A stretch of DNA of 64,000 nt from Massilia sp. IC2-477 (GCF_020707265.1 NZ_JAJFEQ010000001.1:62001-126000), one strand, 5' to 3'. Counted from the first letter of the stretch, positions 35,393 through 44,113 are shown. Notes: a model not told the origin generated them from the sequence alone. A program made the numbers and translations.

Positions 35393-36550
35393 TCAACCCA
35401 GCAGCGCTTCGACGAATTCTTCGGCATTGAACGGCTGCAGGTCGTCCAGCTTCTCGCCCACGCCGATGAAGTACACCGGCACCGGGCGGGTGCGTGCGAT
35501 CGCGGCCAGCACGCCGCCCTTGGCGGTGCCGTCCAGCTTGGTGATCACGAGGCCGGTGAGCTGCAGCGCATCGTCGAAAGCCTTGACCTGGGCCAGCGCG
35601 TTCTGGCCGGTATTGCCGTCGATGACCAGCAGGGTCTCGTGCGGGGCGCCTTCCATGCCCTTGCCGATGACGCGCTTGATCTTCTTGAGTTCTTCCATCA
35701 GGTGCAGCTGGGTCGGCAGGCGACCGGCGGTATCGACCATGACCACGTCGACGCCGCGCGCCTTGCCCGACTGGACCGCATCGAAGGCGACGGCGGCCGG
35801 GTCGCCCGAGGCCTGCGAGATCACGGTGACGTTGTTGCGCTGGCCCCAAACCATCAGCTGCTCGCGCGCGGCGGCGCGGAAGGTGTCGCCCGCGGCCAGC
35901 AGCACCGACTGGTCGAAGCGCTGCATGTGCTTGGCGAGCTTGCCAATGGTGGTGGTCTTGCCGGCGCCGTTCACGCCGGAGATCATCATCACCAGCGGTT
36001 CATGGCGGCCCAGTTCGAGCGGCTTCTGCAGCGGGCTCAGGAGTTCGATCATGAGCGCCTTGAGCGCCGCCTTGACCTGGGCCGCGTCCAGCAGCTTGTC
36101 TTCCTTGACCTTTCGGCGCAGGGAGTCCAGCAGGTGCTGGGTGGCGTCCATGCCGGCGTCCGACATCAGCAGCGCTGATTCGAGTTCCTCGTACAGGTCT
36201 TCGTCGATGCGGGCGCCGACGAACAGCAGCGACAGGTTGCTCGAGGTCTTGGACAGGCCGGCCTTCAGGCGCGCCATCCAGGATTGCTTCTTTTCGGCGT
36301 CGGTCGTGGGACGTTCGGCGGTTTCGGGGAACAGCTCGCCGATATCGGCCGCGACGGAAGCGGGCGGTGCAGCCGGGGCAGGCGTCGGCACCGGGGCCTG
36401 CGCCGGCGCTGGCGCCGGAGCTGGGCTCGGCGGCGCGTCCAGCCTGCCGGGCACGAACATCGGCGCCGACGCGGCCGCCGGAGCCGGCGCGGCCTGGCTC
36501 GGCTCCGGAACCTCGGTCTCAGGCTTCTTTCTCTTGAAGAAACTAAACAT
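35393..36550 (-). CDS. ftsY: Signal recognition particle receptor FtsY
   Basis: A 385-residue GTPase. The N-terminal region (about 1-80) is Ala/Pro-rich and acidic, the usual membrane-targeting A domain. The N and G domains carry GVNGAGKTTTIGKLA (P-loop), DTAGRLPTQ and TKLDGTAKGG. It docks SRP-ribosome complexes at the membrane. It is the first gene of ftsYEX; upstream on the other strand is a small membrane-protein gene 250 bp away, leaving a promoter region in which I see no clear operator. Confidence 0.96.
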   Translation of the reverse strand: MFSFFKRKKPETEVPEPSQAAPAPAAASAPMFVPGRLDAPPSPAPAPAPAQAPVPTPAPAAPPASVAADIGELFPETAERPTTDAEKKQSWMARLKAGLSKTSSNLSLLFVGARIDEDLYEELESALLMSDAGMDATQHLLDSLRRKVKEDKLLDAAQVKAALKALMIELLSPLQKPLELGRHEPLVMMISGVNGAGKTTTIGKLAKHMQRFDQSVLLAAGDTFRAAAREQLMVWGQRNNVTVISQASGDPAAVAFDAVQSGKARGVDVVMVDTAGRLPTQLHLMEELKKIKRVIGKGMEGAPHETLLVIDGNTGQNALAQVKAFDDALQLTGLVITKLDGTAKGGVLAAIARTRPVPVYFIGVGEKLDDLQPFNAEEFVEALLG

Positions 36551-36800
36551 ATGTGGGGGCGAATCCTGCGCACGATGCCGGCGTCAGCCGGCGATGAAAA
36601 AAGTAGCGAATATTTTACCAGAGCAGCAAGTCGCTTCCCCCGAGCACCCGTCACGACGCTCGAAGATGCATCGAAGGAACTGTTTGTTGCGTTATTGCTG
36701 AAACCGGCAGGCTACTCAACAGTGCGGTTCTGGAAAACGGCGGCGACTTGCGTTAAATTTGAACACAGAGAGAAAACCACAAAAGACAACGGGGCACACC

Positions 36801-36992
36801 GTGAAAATCACCAACTTTCTGAAGCGTCTCATCTATGGCGACAACGCCACGGATGGCGGTGCTGCGAACATGCGCAACATTATCGTGTGGGCGTTCATCG
36901 CCCTCGTCGCATTGTTCCTGACCAATCCGGAGCAGGTCAGTTTCTTCGACCATCCGATTCCACTGCCGGCCGAGCTGGGCCTGGGGCAGTAG
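36801..36992 (+). CDS. Small single-pass membrane protein, function unknown
   Basis: About 63 residues from GTG 36801 (a TTG at 36759 would give 77). One helix, NIIVWAFIALVALFLTNPEQ, follows a basic N-terminus (KITNFLKRLIYGDNA). It is not recognised. The stop TAG and the last base of the coding sequence lie inside the GTAGGG end of a REP unit, so the natural C-terminus may have been altered by it. Confidence is moderate because the ribosome binding site is weak. Confidence 0.5.
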   Translation: MKITNFLKRLIYGDNATDGGAANMRNIIVWAFIALVALFLTNPEQVSFFDHPIPLPAELGLGQ

Positions 36993-37088
36993 GGTGGGCG
37001 GCTTCGCCGCCCACGCGGTCTGCTCATGCCGTCGTTGAACGCGTGGGCGGGAATGTAGTCCACTGGACTACATTCCCGCCCACCCTAC
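36989..37088. repeat. Paired inverted REP-like palindrome, locus 4 (extended second unit)
   Basis: First unit 36989-37020: the simple 32-bp form from GTAGGGTGGGCGG to GCGGTC. Second unit 37037-37088: extended by a perfect inner palindrome, so that a 20-nt arm (GTGGGCGGGAATGTAGTCCA) repeats inverted around a single C. It ends CCCTAC, 3 bp before the TPP gene stop. The left end contains the stop codon of the preceding ORF. Confidence 0.88.
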
Positions 37089-37091
37089 GGA

Positions 37092-38807
37092 TTACTGGCC
37101 GGCCTTCGCCGCGGCGGCCGTCTTGCGAATGGTCTCGAGCGTCGCGTTCGGCGTAATCAGGTTGCCGTCGTAGCGCAGCTCGATCACGGCCGGCAGCTGG
37201 CGCTCGTTCGCATGCGCCAGCGCATGCTGCAGCGCAGGCGCAAATTCCTCGGTCTTCTCGACCACCTCGCCGTGGCCGCCATAGGCGCGCGCCAGCGCGG
37301 CGAAATCCGGATTGTGCAGGGTCGTGCCCGACACGCGGCCCGGGTAGTCGCGTTCCTGGTGCATGCGGATGGTGCCGAACATATTGTTGTTGAACACCAG
37401 GATGATCACGCCGGCGCCGTACTGGACGGCGGTGGCCAGTTCCTGTCCGGTCATCATGAATTCGCCGTCGCCGGCGAAGGTCACCACGGTGCGCTGCGGG
37501 TCGATGATCTTGGCTGCGACGCCGGCCGGCACCGCATAGCCCATGGCGCCGTTGGTCGGCGCCAGCTGCGTACGCTTGCCGCCGTAGCGGTAGAAGCGGT
37601 GCGCCCAGGTCGCGTAGTTGCCGGCGCCGTTCGTGATGATGGTGTCGCGCGGCGCCTGCTGCATGAGTTCCTGCACCACCTGCCACAGGTCGAGCGGCGC
37701 GCTGCCGTCGCGGAAGATGGGCGGCTGCGCCTGCCACGCGGCCAGTTCGCCCTTCGCTTCTTCCACCGTGCCGGCCCAGGCCGACGCATCTACGGGTTCC
37801 ATGGCGGCCAGCATGGCGCACACCTGCGCCGGACCGCTGGCGATCATCAGTTCACCCTGGTACACGCTGCCCAGTTCTTCCGGATCGGCGTGGATGTGGA
37901 CCAGTTTCTGGCGCGGCACCGGAGAAGAAAGCAGCGAGTAACCGCTGGTGGTCATCTCGCCCAGGCGCGGGCCGATGGCGATCACCAGGTCCGCTTCCTT
38001 TACGCGCGCGGCCAGTTTCGGGTTGATGCCGATGCCGACGTCGCCCACGTAGTTCGGGTGGGCGTTATCCAGCAGGTCCTGGAAGCGGAAGGTGCAGCCC
38101 ACCGGCAGGCGGTTGGCTTCGGCGAAGCGGGCCAGGTCGGCGCAAGCTTCGTCGGTCCAGGAGCCGCCGCCCAGCAGCACGATCGGGCGTTTGCTTTCCG
38201 CCAGCATGGCGCGCAGCTGCGCGATCTGCGCTTGCGAAGGCGCGGCCTGCACCGGCTGGTAGCGGCGCGCGTCAAGCACGGCCGCTGTGGTCACCAGCAT
38301 GTCTTCCGGCAGCGCCAGCACCACCGGGCCCGGACGGCCGCTGGTGGCGACCTGGAAGGCGCGCGCGATGTATTCGGGGATGCGGTCGGCGCGGTCGATC
38401 TGGGTGACCCATTTCGCCATCTGGCCGTACATGCGGCGGTAGTCGATTTCCTGGAAGGCTTCGCGGTCGATGAAGTCGCTGCCGACCTGGCCGATGAACA
38501 GGATCATCGGGGTCGAGTCCTGGTAGGCCGTGTGCACGCCGATCGAGGCATTGGTGGCGCCGGGGCCGCGGGTGACGAAGCAGATGCCCGGCTTGCCGGT
38601 CATCTTGCCGTAGGCCTCGGCCATGAACGCCGCGCCGCCTTCCTGCCGGTTGATCACGAAGCGGATATCCGAATCGTGCAGCGCATCCAGTACGTCGAGG
38701 TAGCTTTCGCCGGGCACGCCGAAGGCGGTGTCCACGCCGTGGGTATGGAGCGCATCGACCAGGATCTGGCCGCCGGTGCGGGAAGGGTGCGTCATGGTGT
38801 CGGTCAT
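37092..38807 (-). CDS. Thiamine pyrophosphate-dependent enzyme, acetolactate synthase-like
   Basis: A 571-residue, three-domain TPP enzyme. The N-terminal domain has the catalytic Glu in GVPGESYLDVLDALHD. The C-terminal TPP motif is GDGEFMMTGQELATAVQYGAGVIILVFNNN. It has FAD-domain-like central residues, but the small regulatory subunit gene ilvH/ilvN is absent nearby, so a catabolic or broad-specificity 2-keto acid enzyme is more likely than branched-chain amino acid synthesis. Start ATG 38807 is chosen (gcaagg upstream); the long upstream ORF extension is rejected. It is divergent from rnpB. Confidence 0.85.
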   Translation of the reverse strand: MTDTMTHPSRTGGQILVDALHTHGVDTAFGVPGESYLDVLDALHDSDIRFVINRQEGGAAFMAEAYGKMTGKPGICFVTRGPGATNASIGVHTAYQDSTPMILFIGQVGSDFIDREAFQEIDYRRMYGQMAKWVTQIDRADRIPEYIARAFQVATSGRPGPVVLALPEDMLVTTAAVLDARRYQPVQAAPSQAQIAQLRAMLAESKRPIVLLGGGSWTDEACADLARFAEANRLPVGCTFRFQDLLDNAHPNYVGDVGIGINPKLAARVKEADLVIAIGPRLGEMTTSGYSLLSSPVPRQKLVHIHADPEELGSVYQGELMIASGPAQVCAMLAAMEPVDASAWAGTVEEAKGELAAWQAQPPIFRDGSAPLDLWQVVQELMQQAPRDTIITNGAGNYATWAHRFYRYGGKRTQLAPTNGAMGYAVPAGVAAKIIDPQRTVVTFAGDGEFMMTGQELATAVQYGAGVIILVFNNNMFGTIRMHQERDYPGRVSGTTLHNPDFAALARAYGGHGEVVEKTEEFAPALQHALAHANERQLPAVIELRYDGNLITPNATLETIRKTAAAAKAGQ

Positions 38808-38926
38808 CCTTGCAGGTTTGTTATCCGAGCATTTTATGTGGATGAGGTGGGCAAGGATTTTGAAATGGCGACACGAAATTTCAGAAACGTGGCCGCAAGG
38901 CGATAGGTTACCCGGGCCCGATCGGT

Positions 38927-38932
38927 TACAAT
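38927..38932 (+). promoter_or_regulatory. Putative -10 box of rnpB
   Basis: TACAAT at 38927-38932 lies 8 bp before the predicted 5' end of the RNase P RNA. The -35 is not convincing (TAGGTT at 17 bp). Confidence 0.5.
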
Positions 38933-38939
38933 GTTCGCC

Positions 38940-39279
38940 GTGAAGCAGGCCAGACAGTCGCTGGTCCTCATCTTCGGGTGAGGGCGGGAGGAAGGTCCGG
39001 ACTCCACAGAGCGGGGTGACGGTTAACGGCCGTCCGCTGAAAGCCGCAAGGTATAAGGCGAGGAATAGGGCCACAGAGACGAGCGTATTAAGTTACGGTG
39101 AAACGCGGTAACCTCCACCTGGAGCAATTCCAAATAGGCACGCGTTGATGTTGCTCGCGGAGCGTGCGGGTAGGAAGCTTGAGCGCTGGAGTAATCCAGC
39201 GCCTAGAGGAATGGCTGTCATAGGGGCGTCCCGCAAGGGAGACCACTACACAGAATCCGGCCTATCGGCCTGCTTTACT
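38940..39279 (+). ncRNA. rnpB: RNase P RNA (class A)
   Basis: It is recognised by its conserved blocks. The 5' strand AAGCAGGCC (38943-38951) pairs with the 3' strand GGCCTGCTT (39267-39275). GAGGAAGGTCCGGACTCC and ACAGAG follow near the 5' end; AGAGGAATGGCTGTCATAG and ACAGAATCCGGCCTATCGGCC lie near the 3' end. It is the catalytic RNA that matures tRNA 5' ends. The length of about 340 nt fits betaproteobacteria. The gene lies between the divergent TPP gene and glpK. Confidence 0.95.
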
Positions 39280-39320
39280 TGAATTCAGAGTCCCTCAGGG
39301 ACCGCCCTCGCGAGACGACG

Positions 39321-40808
39321 ATGCAGAAATACATCCTTGCCCTCGACCAGGGCACCACCAGCTCGCGCGCCATCCTGTTCGACCGGGCAGGCCTGCCGGT
39401 CGCGAGCAGCCAGCACGAATATCCCCAGCACTTCCCCCAGCCCGGCTGGGTCGAGCACGACGCCCTCGACATCTGGCACAGCCAGCTTGCCTGCGCCCGC
39501 GAGGTCATGCGCGAGGCCGGTATCGATGGCTCCCAGGTCGCCGCCATCGGTATCGCCAACCAGCGCGAAACCACGGTGCTGTGGGACCGCGCCAGCGGCG
39601 AGCCGGTGGCGCGCGCCATCGTCTGGCAGGACCGCCGTACCGCCGCCGTGTGCGACCGCCTGCGCGAAGAGGGATGCGCAGCAGGCATCCAGGCGCGCAC
39701 AGGCCTCGAAGTCGACGCCTACTTTTCCGCCACCAAGCTGCAATGGCTGCTCGAGCACGTGCCGGGCGCCAGAGCCCGGGCCGAGCGCGGCGAGCTGGCC
39801 TTCGGCACCGTCGACAGCTGGCTGGTTTACCGCCTGTGCGGACGCCACGTCACCGACACCAGCAATGCGGCGCGCACGATGCTGTTCAACCTGCACACGC
39901 TGCGCTGGGACGAAGAGCTGCTGGCCCTGTTCGGCATTCCCGCCAGCCTGCTGCCCGAAGTCGTCGCCAGTGCCGAGGTAGTGGGGCTGGCGGCGCAGGA
40001 ATGGTTCGGCGCGGCGATCCCGATCGCCGGCATCGCCGGCGACCAGCAGGCCGCCACCTTCGGCCAGGCCTGCCACCGCAAGGGCCTGGTCAAGAATACT
40101 TACGGCACCGGCTGTTTCATGCTGATGCACGCCGGCGCCGCGGCACCAAGTTCGCATAACCGCCTGCTGTCCACCGTCGGCTGGACCGTGAACGGCGCCA
40201 CCGATTATCTGCTCGAGGGCAGCGTCTTCATGGGCGGCGCCACGGTGCAGTGGCTGCGCGATGGCCTCGGCATCATCACGCAGTCGCAGGACGTCGAGGC
40301 GCTCGCCATGAGCGTGCCGGATAGCGGCGGCGTGATGCTGGTGCCGGCCTTTACGGGACTGGGCGCGCCGCACTGGGACCCCTACGCGCGCGGCACCATC
40401 GTCGGCATGACGCGCGGGACCGGCGCCGGCCACATCGCGCGCGCCGCGGTGGAGGCGATCGCCTACCAGAGCGCCGAACTGCTGGTGGCGATGCAGAAGG
40501 ACGCCGCCTGCCTTGTTACCGAGATGCGCGCCGACGGCGGCGCGGCCCGCAACGACCTGCTGATGCAGTTCCAGGCCGACCTGCTGGGCGTGCCCGTACT
40601 GCGCCCGCGCGTCACTGAAACCACGGCGCTGGGCGCGGCCTATCTCGCCGGGCTGGCGGTCGGCTACTGGGAGAGCGTCGAGGAGATCGCGCGCCAGTGG
40701 CAGGTCGAGCGCCGCTTCGAGCCGCGCATGGATGCCGGCCGCCGCGAGGAACTGATGGCGCGCTGGGGCAGGGCGGTGGAGCACGCGAAAGGCTGGGCGC
40801 ACGAGTAG
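39321..40808 (+). CDS. glpK: Glycerol kinase
   Basis: A 495-residue FGGY-family kinase that converts glycerol to glycerol 3-phosphate. The N-terminal [21 protein letters not shown] and [28 protein letters not shown] are glycerol-kinase specific. The ATPase motif [29 protein letters not shown] and the C-terminal [19 protein letters not shown] are also present. Length matches the family (about 500). ATG 39321 is chosen by homology. No glpF or glpD is adjacent. Confidence 0.96.
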   Translation: MQKYILALDQGTTSSRAILFDRAGLPVASSQHEYPQHFPQPGWVEHDALDIWHSQLACAREVMREAGIDGSQVAAIGIANQRETTVLWDRASGEPVARAIVWQDRRTAAVCDRLREEGCAAGIQARTGLEVDAYFSATKLQWLLEHVPGARARAERGELAFGTVDSWLVYRLCGRHVTDTSNAARTMLFNLHTLRWDEELLALFGIPASLLPEVVASAEVVGLAAQEWFGAAIPIAGIAGDQQAATFGQACHRKGLVKNTYGTGCFMLMHAGAAAPSSHNRLLSTVGWTVNGATDYLLEGSVFMGGATVQWLRDGLGIITQSQDVEALAMSVPDSGGVMLVPAFTGLGAPHWDPYARGTIVGMTRGTGAGHIARAAVEAIAYQSAELLVAMQKDAACLVTEMRADGGAARNDLLMQFQADLLGVPVLRPRVTETTALGAAYLAGLAVGYWESVEEIARQWQVERRFEPRMDAGRREELMARWGRAVEHAKGWAHE

Positions 40809-40936
40809 GCGGCGGCGTGTGACTGGCGCTGCCGATATGCATCTGGCGCCGGCAGGGACGCCATTCGTCACAAGCCGCCGCGTGCGGAATGCAGGCTCGC
40901 TAAGGTGAGGACATCTTCAACTCACCTAGGCCATCC

Positions 40937-41473
40937 ATGTCCCAATTTCTCACCCGCACCCCGGTCTACGTCTGGGCCATCCTCGCCTTCCTCGTCTTTC
41001 GCGGGGTGCTGGCGGCGCGCGACCGCGACATCACCATGACCCGCATGACGATCATCCCGGTGCTGATGCTGGTGCTGTCGCTGCAGTCGATCGGCGCGCG
41101 CTACGGCCTGGCGTCGGTCGCCATGGTGGCCTGGCTCGCCGGCAGCGCCGCGGTCGCGCTGCAGTGCTGGAACTTCGGCGGCAGCCGCGTCGAGGCGGGC
41201 GTGGCGCCGGGCAGCCTGCGCATGCGCGGCAGCTGGACGCCGTTGCTGCTGATGCTGGCCATCTTCGTGATCAAGTATGCGATGGCGGTGGTGCAGGTCG
41301 TGCGGCCGCAGGTGGCCGCCAGCACCGGCTTTGCGCTGGCCAGCTGCGGTCTGCTCGGGCTGTGCAATGGCTACTTCCTGGGCCAGCTGGCATGCGACCG
41401 GGCAGCGAGCCGTCGCGTCCTGCGCGGGCAGCAGTGCAATGGTGCGCAGCCCGCCATGGTCGATGCCGTATGA
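40937..41473 (+). CDS. Small integral membrane protein (DUF6622-like)
   Basis: A 178-residue protein with five hydrophobic helices, starting MSQFLTRTPVYVWAILAFLVFRGVLAARDRD. The layout of a short N-terminal helix and an Arg-rich cytoplasmic turn resembles a family I recall as DUF6622, but I cannot verify it. Function is unknown. It is followed 47 bp later by a small soluble protein gene on the same strand. Confidence 0.68.
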   Translation: MSQFLTRTPVYVWAILAFLVFRGVLAARDRDITMTRMTIIPVLMLVLSLQSIGARYGLASVAMVAWLAGSAAVALQCWNFGGSRVEAGVAPGSLRMRGSWTPLLLMLAIFVIKYAMAVVQVVRPQVAASTGFALASCGLLGLCNGYFLGQLACDRAASRRVLRGQQCNGAQPAMVDAV

Positions 41474-41520
41474 TCCCGGCACAGGCGGCGCTCCGTGCCG
41501 CCAGGGCAATGGAGAGCAGC

Positions 41521-41781
41521 ATGCTGAAACTGGGAGATACCGATCCCCGCTTGATCGACAAACTCGGCACGCTCGCGGCGCGGGTGGTCGAAGACGCGCT
41601 GGCCTCGGGCCTGACCTGGGACCAGGCCGTCGTCGCCCTCGGCATCGCGGCCAAGGCGATGTCGGCGAAAGCGGCCAGCCAGGGCGGCGCCTCGCCAGGC
41701 GACTATGCGCTGCACGCCGAAAAGCGCCTGAAGGAAGGCATGGACCGCAGCGCCGCGGTACTCAAGGCTTACCTGAGCTGA
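41521..41781 (+). CDS. Small helical protein, function unknown
   Basis: An 86-residue protein. Start ATG 41521 has a GGAGA ribosome binding site five nt upstream; an alternative ATG at 41509 lacks one. The sequence LIDKLGTLAARVVEDALASGLTWDQAVVALGIAAKAMSAKAA is strongly helical and amphipathic. I do not recognise the family. It is probably expressed with the upstream membrane protein gene; an intrinsic terminator lies 115 bp downstream. Confidence 0.6.
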   Translation: MLKLGDTDPRLIDKLGTLAARVVEDALASGLTWDQAVVALGIAAKAMSAKAASQGGASPGDYALHAEKRLKEGMDRSAAVLKAYLS

Positions 41782-41896
41782 GCGCCCCCAGGGATGGGGG
41801 AATCGCCCGGCCGGCACTTCTGTCGGACGGCATCGGCGGGCATAATGGTTTCATCGTTCCGGGACATCAGGCCTGGTACGTCAGCACGGCTTCCCC

Positions 41897-41925
41897 TTGC
41901 GCCCCGCCCATGCGGGGCGCTTTTT
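41897..41925 (+). terminator. Intrinsic terminator
   Basis: GCGCCCCG and CGGGGCGC form an 8-bp stem with a 6-nt loop, followed by seven T residues. It lies 115 bp past the small gene ending at 41781. Confidence 0.88.
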
Positions 41926-41983
41926 TTCGCCTCCGTGAACATTCGATAGCATGCGCTGATGCCGCCGGTGGCATGATGCAGGC

Positions 41984-42250
41984 ATGGAGAAAAAATACTG
42001 GTTCCCGGCCAAGCCGCCGGGGTATGGATGGGGATGGGGACTGCCGCTGACCTGGCAGGGCTGGGTGGTGTTCGTCGGCTTCTTCGTGCTGCTGGTCGCG
42101 GGCGCGATCTTCTACCTGCCCGACAGTCCGGGCTGGTATCTCTTCCATGTATTCTGTCTCGTTGACCTCCTGATCTTCATCTGCGCAAGGAAGGGCGAGC
42201 CGCCGGGCCCCTTTTTCCGGCGCAACCGGCACAAGGGACCTGGCGGCTAG
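41984..42250 (+). CDS. Small membrane protein, function unknown
   Basis: An 88-residue protein. A Trp/Gly-rich start (MEKKYWFPAKPPGYGWGWGLP) is followed by two hydrophobic helices (about 25-45 and 50-68) and a basic tail. I have seen the WFPAKRYGWGWGLP-type start in small unnamed proteins of related bacteria, which supports coding, but no function is known. It converges on the AAA+ gene with 2 bp between stops. Confidence 0.6.
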   Translation: MEKKYWFPAKPPGYGWGWGLPLTWQGWVVFVGFFVLLVAGAIFYLPDSPGWYLFHVFCLVDLLIFICARKGEPPGPFFRRNRHKGPGG

Positions 42251-42252
42251 GA

Positions 42253-43203
42253 TCAGAATCCGATCCGCCCCTTGCCCGGCGTCGCCCTGATCCGGATATC
42301 GTCCGCGCGCACGTGTTCGCGTCCCGCGGCCACCGCATGGCCCAGGCCGTCGAGCAGGGTCTTGCGCAGGTCGCGCGGCGACACCGTCACCAGCTTGTCC
42401 AGCACCACGTCCCCGAGGCGCGCATCGAAGGCCGCCAGGTTCAGTTCGTCCAGCAGGCCCGCGTACATGCGCTGGGCGATGCCGGCCGCCTGCTCAGGCG
42501 TCGGCGTCGGCACCTCGTAGACCGCCATGCGGTTGAGCAGCGGGTGGGGAATGCCTTCGGTGGAGTTGGCGGTCAGGACCCAGAAGATCTGCGAGGCGTC
42601 GATCTCGACGTCGATGAACTCGTCGCGGAAGGTGCTGGCGGTCTCCGGTTCCAGCAGCTGATACAGCGCGGCGAGCGGATCGGACTGGGTCGAGCCGCTC
42701 GCCTTTTCCACTTCGTCCAGCACGATCACGGGATTGGCGTACTGCCCGCGCACCAGGCGCTCTGCCACCTTGCCGCATTTGGCGCCGCGCCAGCTGGCCG
42801 AGCTGCCGGTGATGACGAAGCCGGCCGACAGGGCGTTCATGCTGATCAGTTCGCATTCGGTCTGCATCACGCGCGCCAGGCGCCGGGCGAAGTGGGTCTT
42901 GCCGACGCCGGGCCCGCCGAGCAGCAGGATCGGCATGACATTGAAGCCGCGGTTGCCCGCATGCGCCAATGCCAGGTACCGCGCCAGGTCGTCCAGGACT
43001 TCGTCGAAATTGGGGCATTCCTCGAACAGGGGATCGAGGGCGTCGATCGATGAGGGTTTGGTGACGAAGCGGTCGGCCCCGGTCTCCAGCATGCGCTCGT
43101 AAAAGGCTTCGAGCTCCGGGGAGCGGCCGCGGCTGCGGTCGAGCGCTTCCTGAACTTCGATCAGGTCGTAGACCGCGCAGGTACGGGCGAGGGTGATGCT
43201 CAC
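42253..43203 (-). CDS. Stand-alone Lon-like AAA+ ATPase
   Basis: A 316-residue AAA+ protein. Walker A is GGPGVGKT (96-103), Walker B is VIVLDEVEK (159-167), sensor 1 is Asn213 in LTANS, and the arginine finger is Arg225 in LNRM. The stretch between them (DPLAALYQLLEPETASTFRDEFIDVEIDASQIFWVLTANSTEGIPHPLLNRM) closely follows the AAA domain of Lon protease, yet there is no Lon N-domain and no protease domain, and the ORF ends soon after the lid. It may remodel proteins without degrading them. The upstream gap holds a possible FNR/ANR site. Confidence 0.85.
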   Translation of the reverse strand: MSITLARTCAVYDLIEVQEALDRSRGRSPELEAFYERMLETGADRFVTKPSSIDALDPLFEECPNFDEVLDDLARYLALAHAGNRGFNVMPILLLGGPGVGKTHFARRLARVMQTECELISMNALSAGFVITGSSASWRGAKCGKVAERLVRGQYANPVIVLDEVEKASGSTQSDPLAALYQLLEPETASTFRDEFIDVEIDASQIFWVLTANSTEGIPHPLLNRMAVYEVPTPTPEQAAGIAQRMYAGLLDELNLAAFDARLGDVVLDKLVTVSPRDLRKTLLDGLGHAVAAGREHVRADDIRIRATPGKGRIGF

Positions 43204-43383
43204 GACTGTCTCCTTGGCAGGCCCGCTCCCATCCAGGCTGCTCCATCCTGCCGAGCGGGCCGTATGCAGGACGGGTCATTGTCTTGCCTCGATCCTAACG
43301 CTTCCAGCCGAGCCCCGCCAATCCCAAAGTACCCAATTCTGCGAGGAAACTTAAATTTTCATAAGAAAACACAACGTCAAGAC

Positions 43384-43397
43384 GTGATATTGATCAA
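43384..43397. promoter_or_regulatory. Possible FNR/ANR-type site
   Basis: GTGAT-ATTG-ATCAA matches TTGAT-N4-ATCAA with one mismatch. It lies about 40 bp upstream of a plausible minus-strand start of the AAA+ gene (TTGACG at 43380-43375, TATGAA at 43363-43358), close to a class II activator position. Confidence 0.4.
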
Positions 43398-43550
43398 GAA
43401 GAAATGTTGTCAGTACAAGTGAGGTCCAACCTTCAATCAGTTTCCTAAGTGACTGATTTACGAGACATTTTACCTTGACCTTCTCTCAATAGAAGCCGCT
43501 AAGTCATTGGTTTCATTAGACAAATTAGGATTTGCCAAGCGTGAATTCGC

Positions 43551-43579
43551 TTGACCACCAACATTGATTCCAATAAAGT
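43551..43579 (+). promoter_or_regulatory. Sigma70-type promoter of the dcw cluster
   Basis: TTGACC (43551-43556), 17-bp spacer, TAAAGT (43574-43579). The predicted start is near 43586, inside the repeat array at 43578-43613 and about 90 bp before mraZ. Confidence 0.7.
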
Positions 43580-43613
43580 GGGAAACAGTGTGAAAAAGTG
43601 TCGATTTGTGGGA
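43578..43613 (+). promoter_or_regulatory. MraZ-binding repeats (four copies at 10-bp period)
   Basis: Four GTGNNN units begin at 43578, 43588, 43598 and 43608: GTGGGA, GTGTGA, GTGTCG and GTGGGA. Spacing is exactly 10 bp each time, one helical turn, as in the known MraZ operators with GTGGG-type repeats. The array starts within the -10 and covers the transcription start, which fits MraZ autorepression of dcw transcription. Confidence 0.85.
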
Positions 43614-43677
43614 GGTTTTTGGAACCCCAAGCGGCTAAAAAATTCTAAATTGATAATTCTCCAAGCTAGGTAAATAC

Positions 43678-44106
43678 GTGTTCCAGGGCGCGTCAGCGAT
43701 CAATCTCGATGCAAAAGGCCGGATGTCGATCCCGGCGAAGCATCGTGACGCCCTTGCGGTCCAGTGCGAGGGCCGAATGACGCTGACCAAGCATCCGCAC
43801 GGCTGCCTGCTGTTCTTCCCCCGTCCGGTGTGGGAACAGCATCGCGAGCAGATCGCTTCCTGGCCGATGTCGGCAAGGGCGTGGCAGCGCATTTTCCTTG
43901 GTAACGCGTGCGATGTCGAGTTGGACAGCGCAGGCCGGGTGCTGATTTCGCCCGAGTTGCGTGCCGCCGTGGGTCTGGAGAAAGAAGTCATGATGTTGGG
44001 CATGGGCACCCATTTCGAAATCTGGGATGCCGCCAAGCTTGCCGAAAGCGAAGCCGAGGCTGTTGCCGGCGGCATGCCCGATGTCCTTTCCAATTTCTCC
44101 TTCTGA
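43678..44106 (+). CDS. mraZ: Transcriptional regulator MraZ
   Basis: A 142-residue protein with two AbrB/SpoVT-like halves, each carrying a DxxxR DNA-contact motif ([15 protein letters not shown] and [14 protein letters not shown]). It assembles as a ring and represses its own operon in other bacteria. The start is GTG 43678. It is the first gene of dcw, 8 bp before rsmH. Confidence 0.95.
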   Translation: MFQGASAINLDAKGRMSIPAKHRDALAVQCEGRMTLTKHPHGCLLFFPRPVWEQHREQIASWPMSARAWQRIFLGNACDVELDSAGRVLISPELRAAVGLEKEVMMLGMGTHFEIWDAAKLAESEAEAVAGGMPDVLSNFSF

Positions 44107-44113
44107 GGCGCCG

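Larger units (their letters stand above)
43204..43677. other. 474-bp AT-rich intergenic region between the AAA+ gene and mraZ
   Basis: It is markedly AT-richer than the surroundings. It contains a possible FNR/ANR site (43384-43397) for the AAA+ gene, and the mraZ promoter with MraZ repeats (43551-43613). No gene is seen. Confidence 0.7.

Noticed and set aside
43578-43613. Short CRISPR-like repeat array
   Set aside because: The 10-bp period, only four degenerate units and the position over a promoter fit MraZ operators, not CRISPR.
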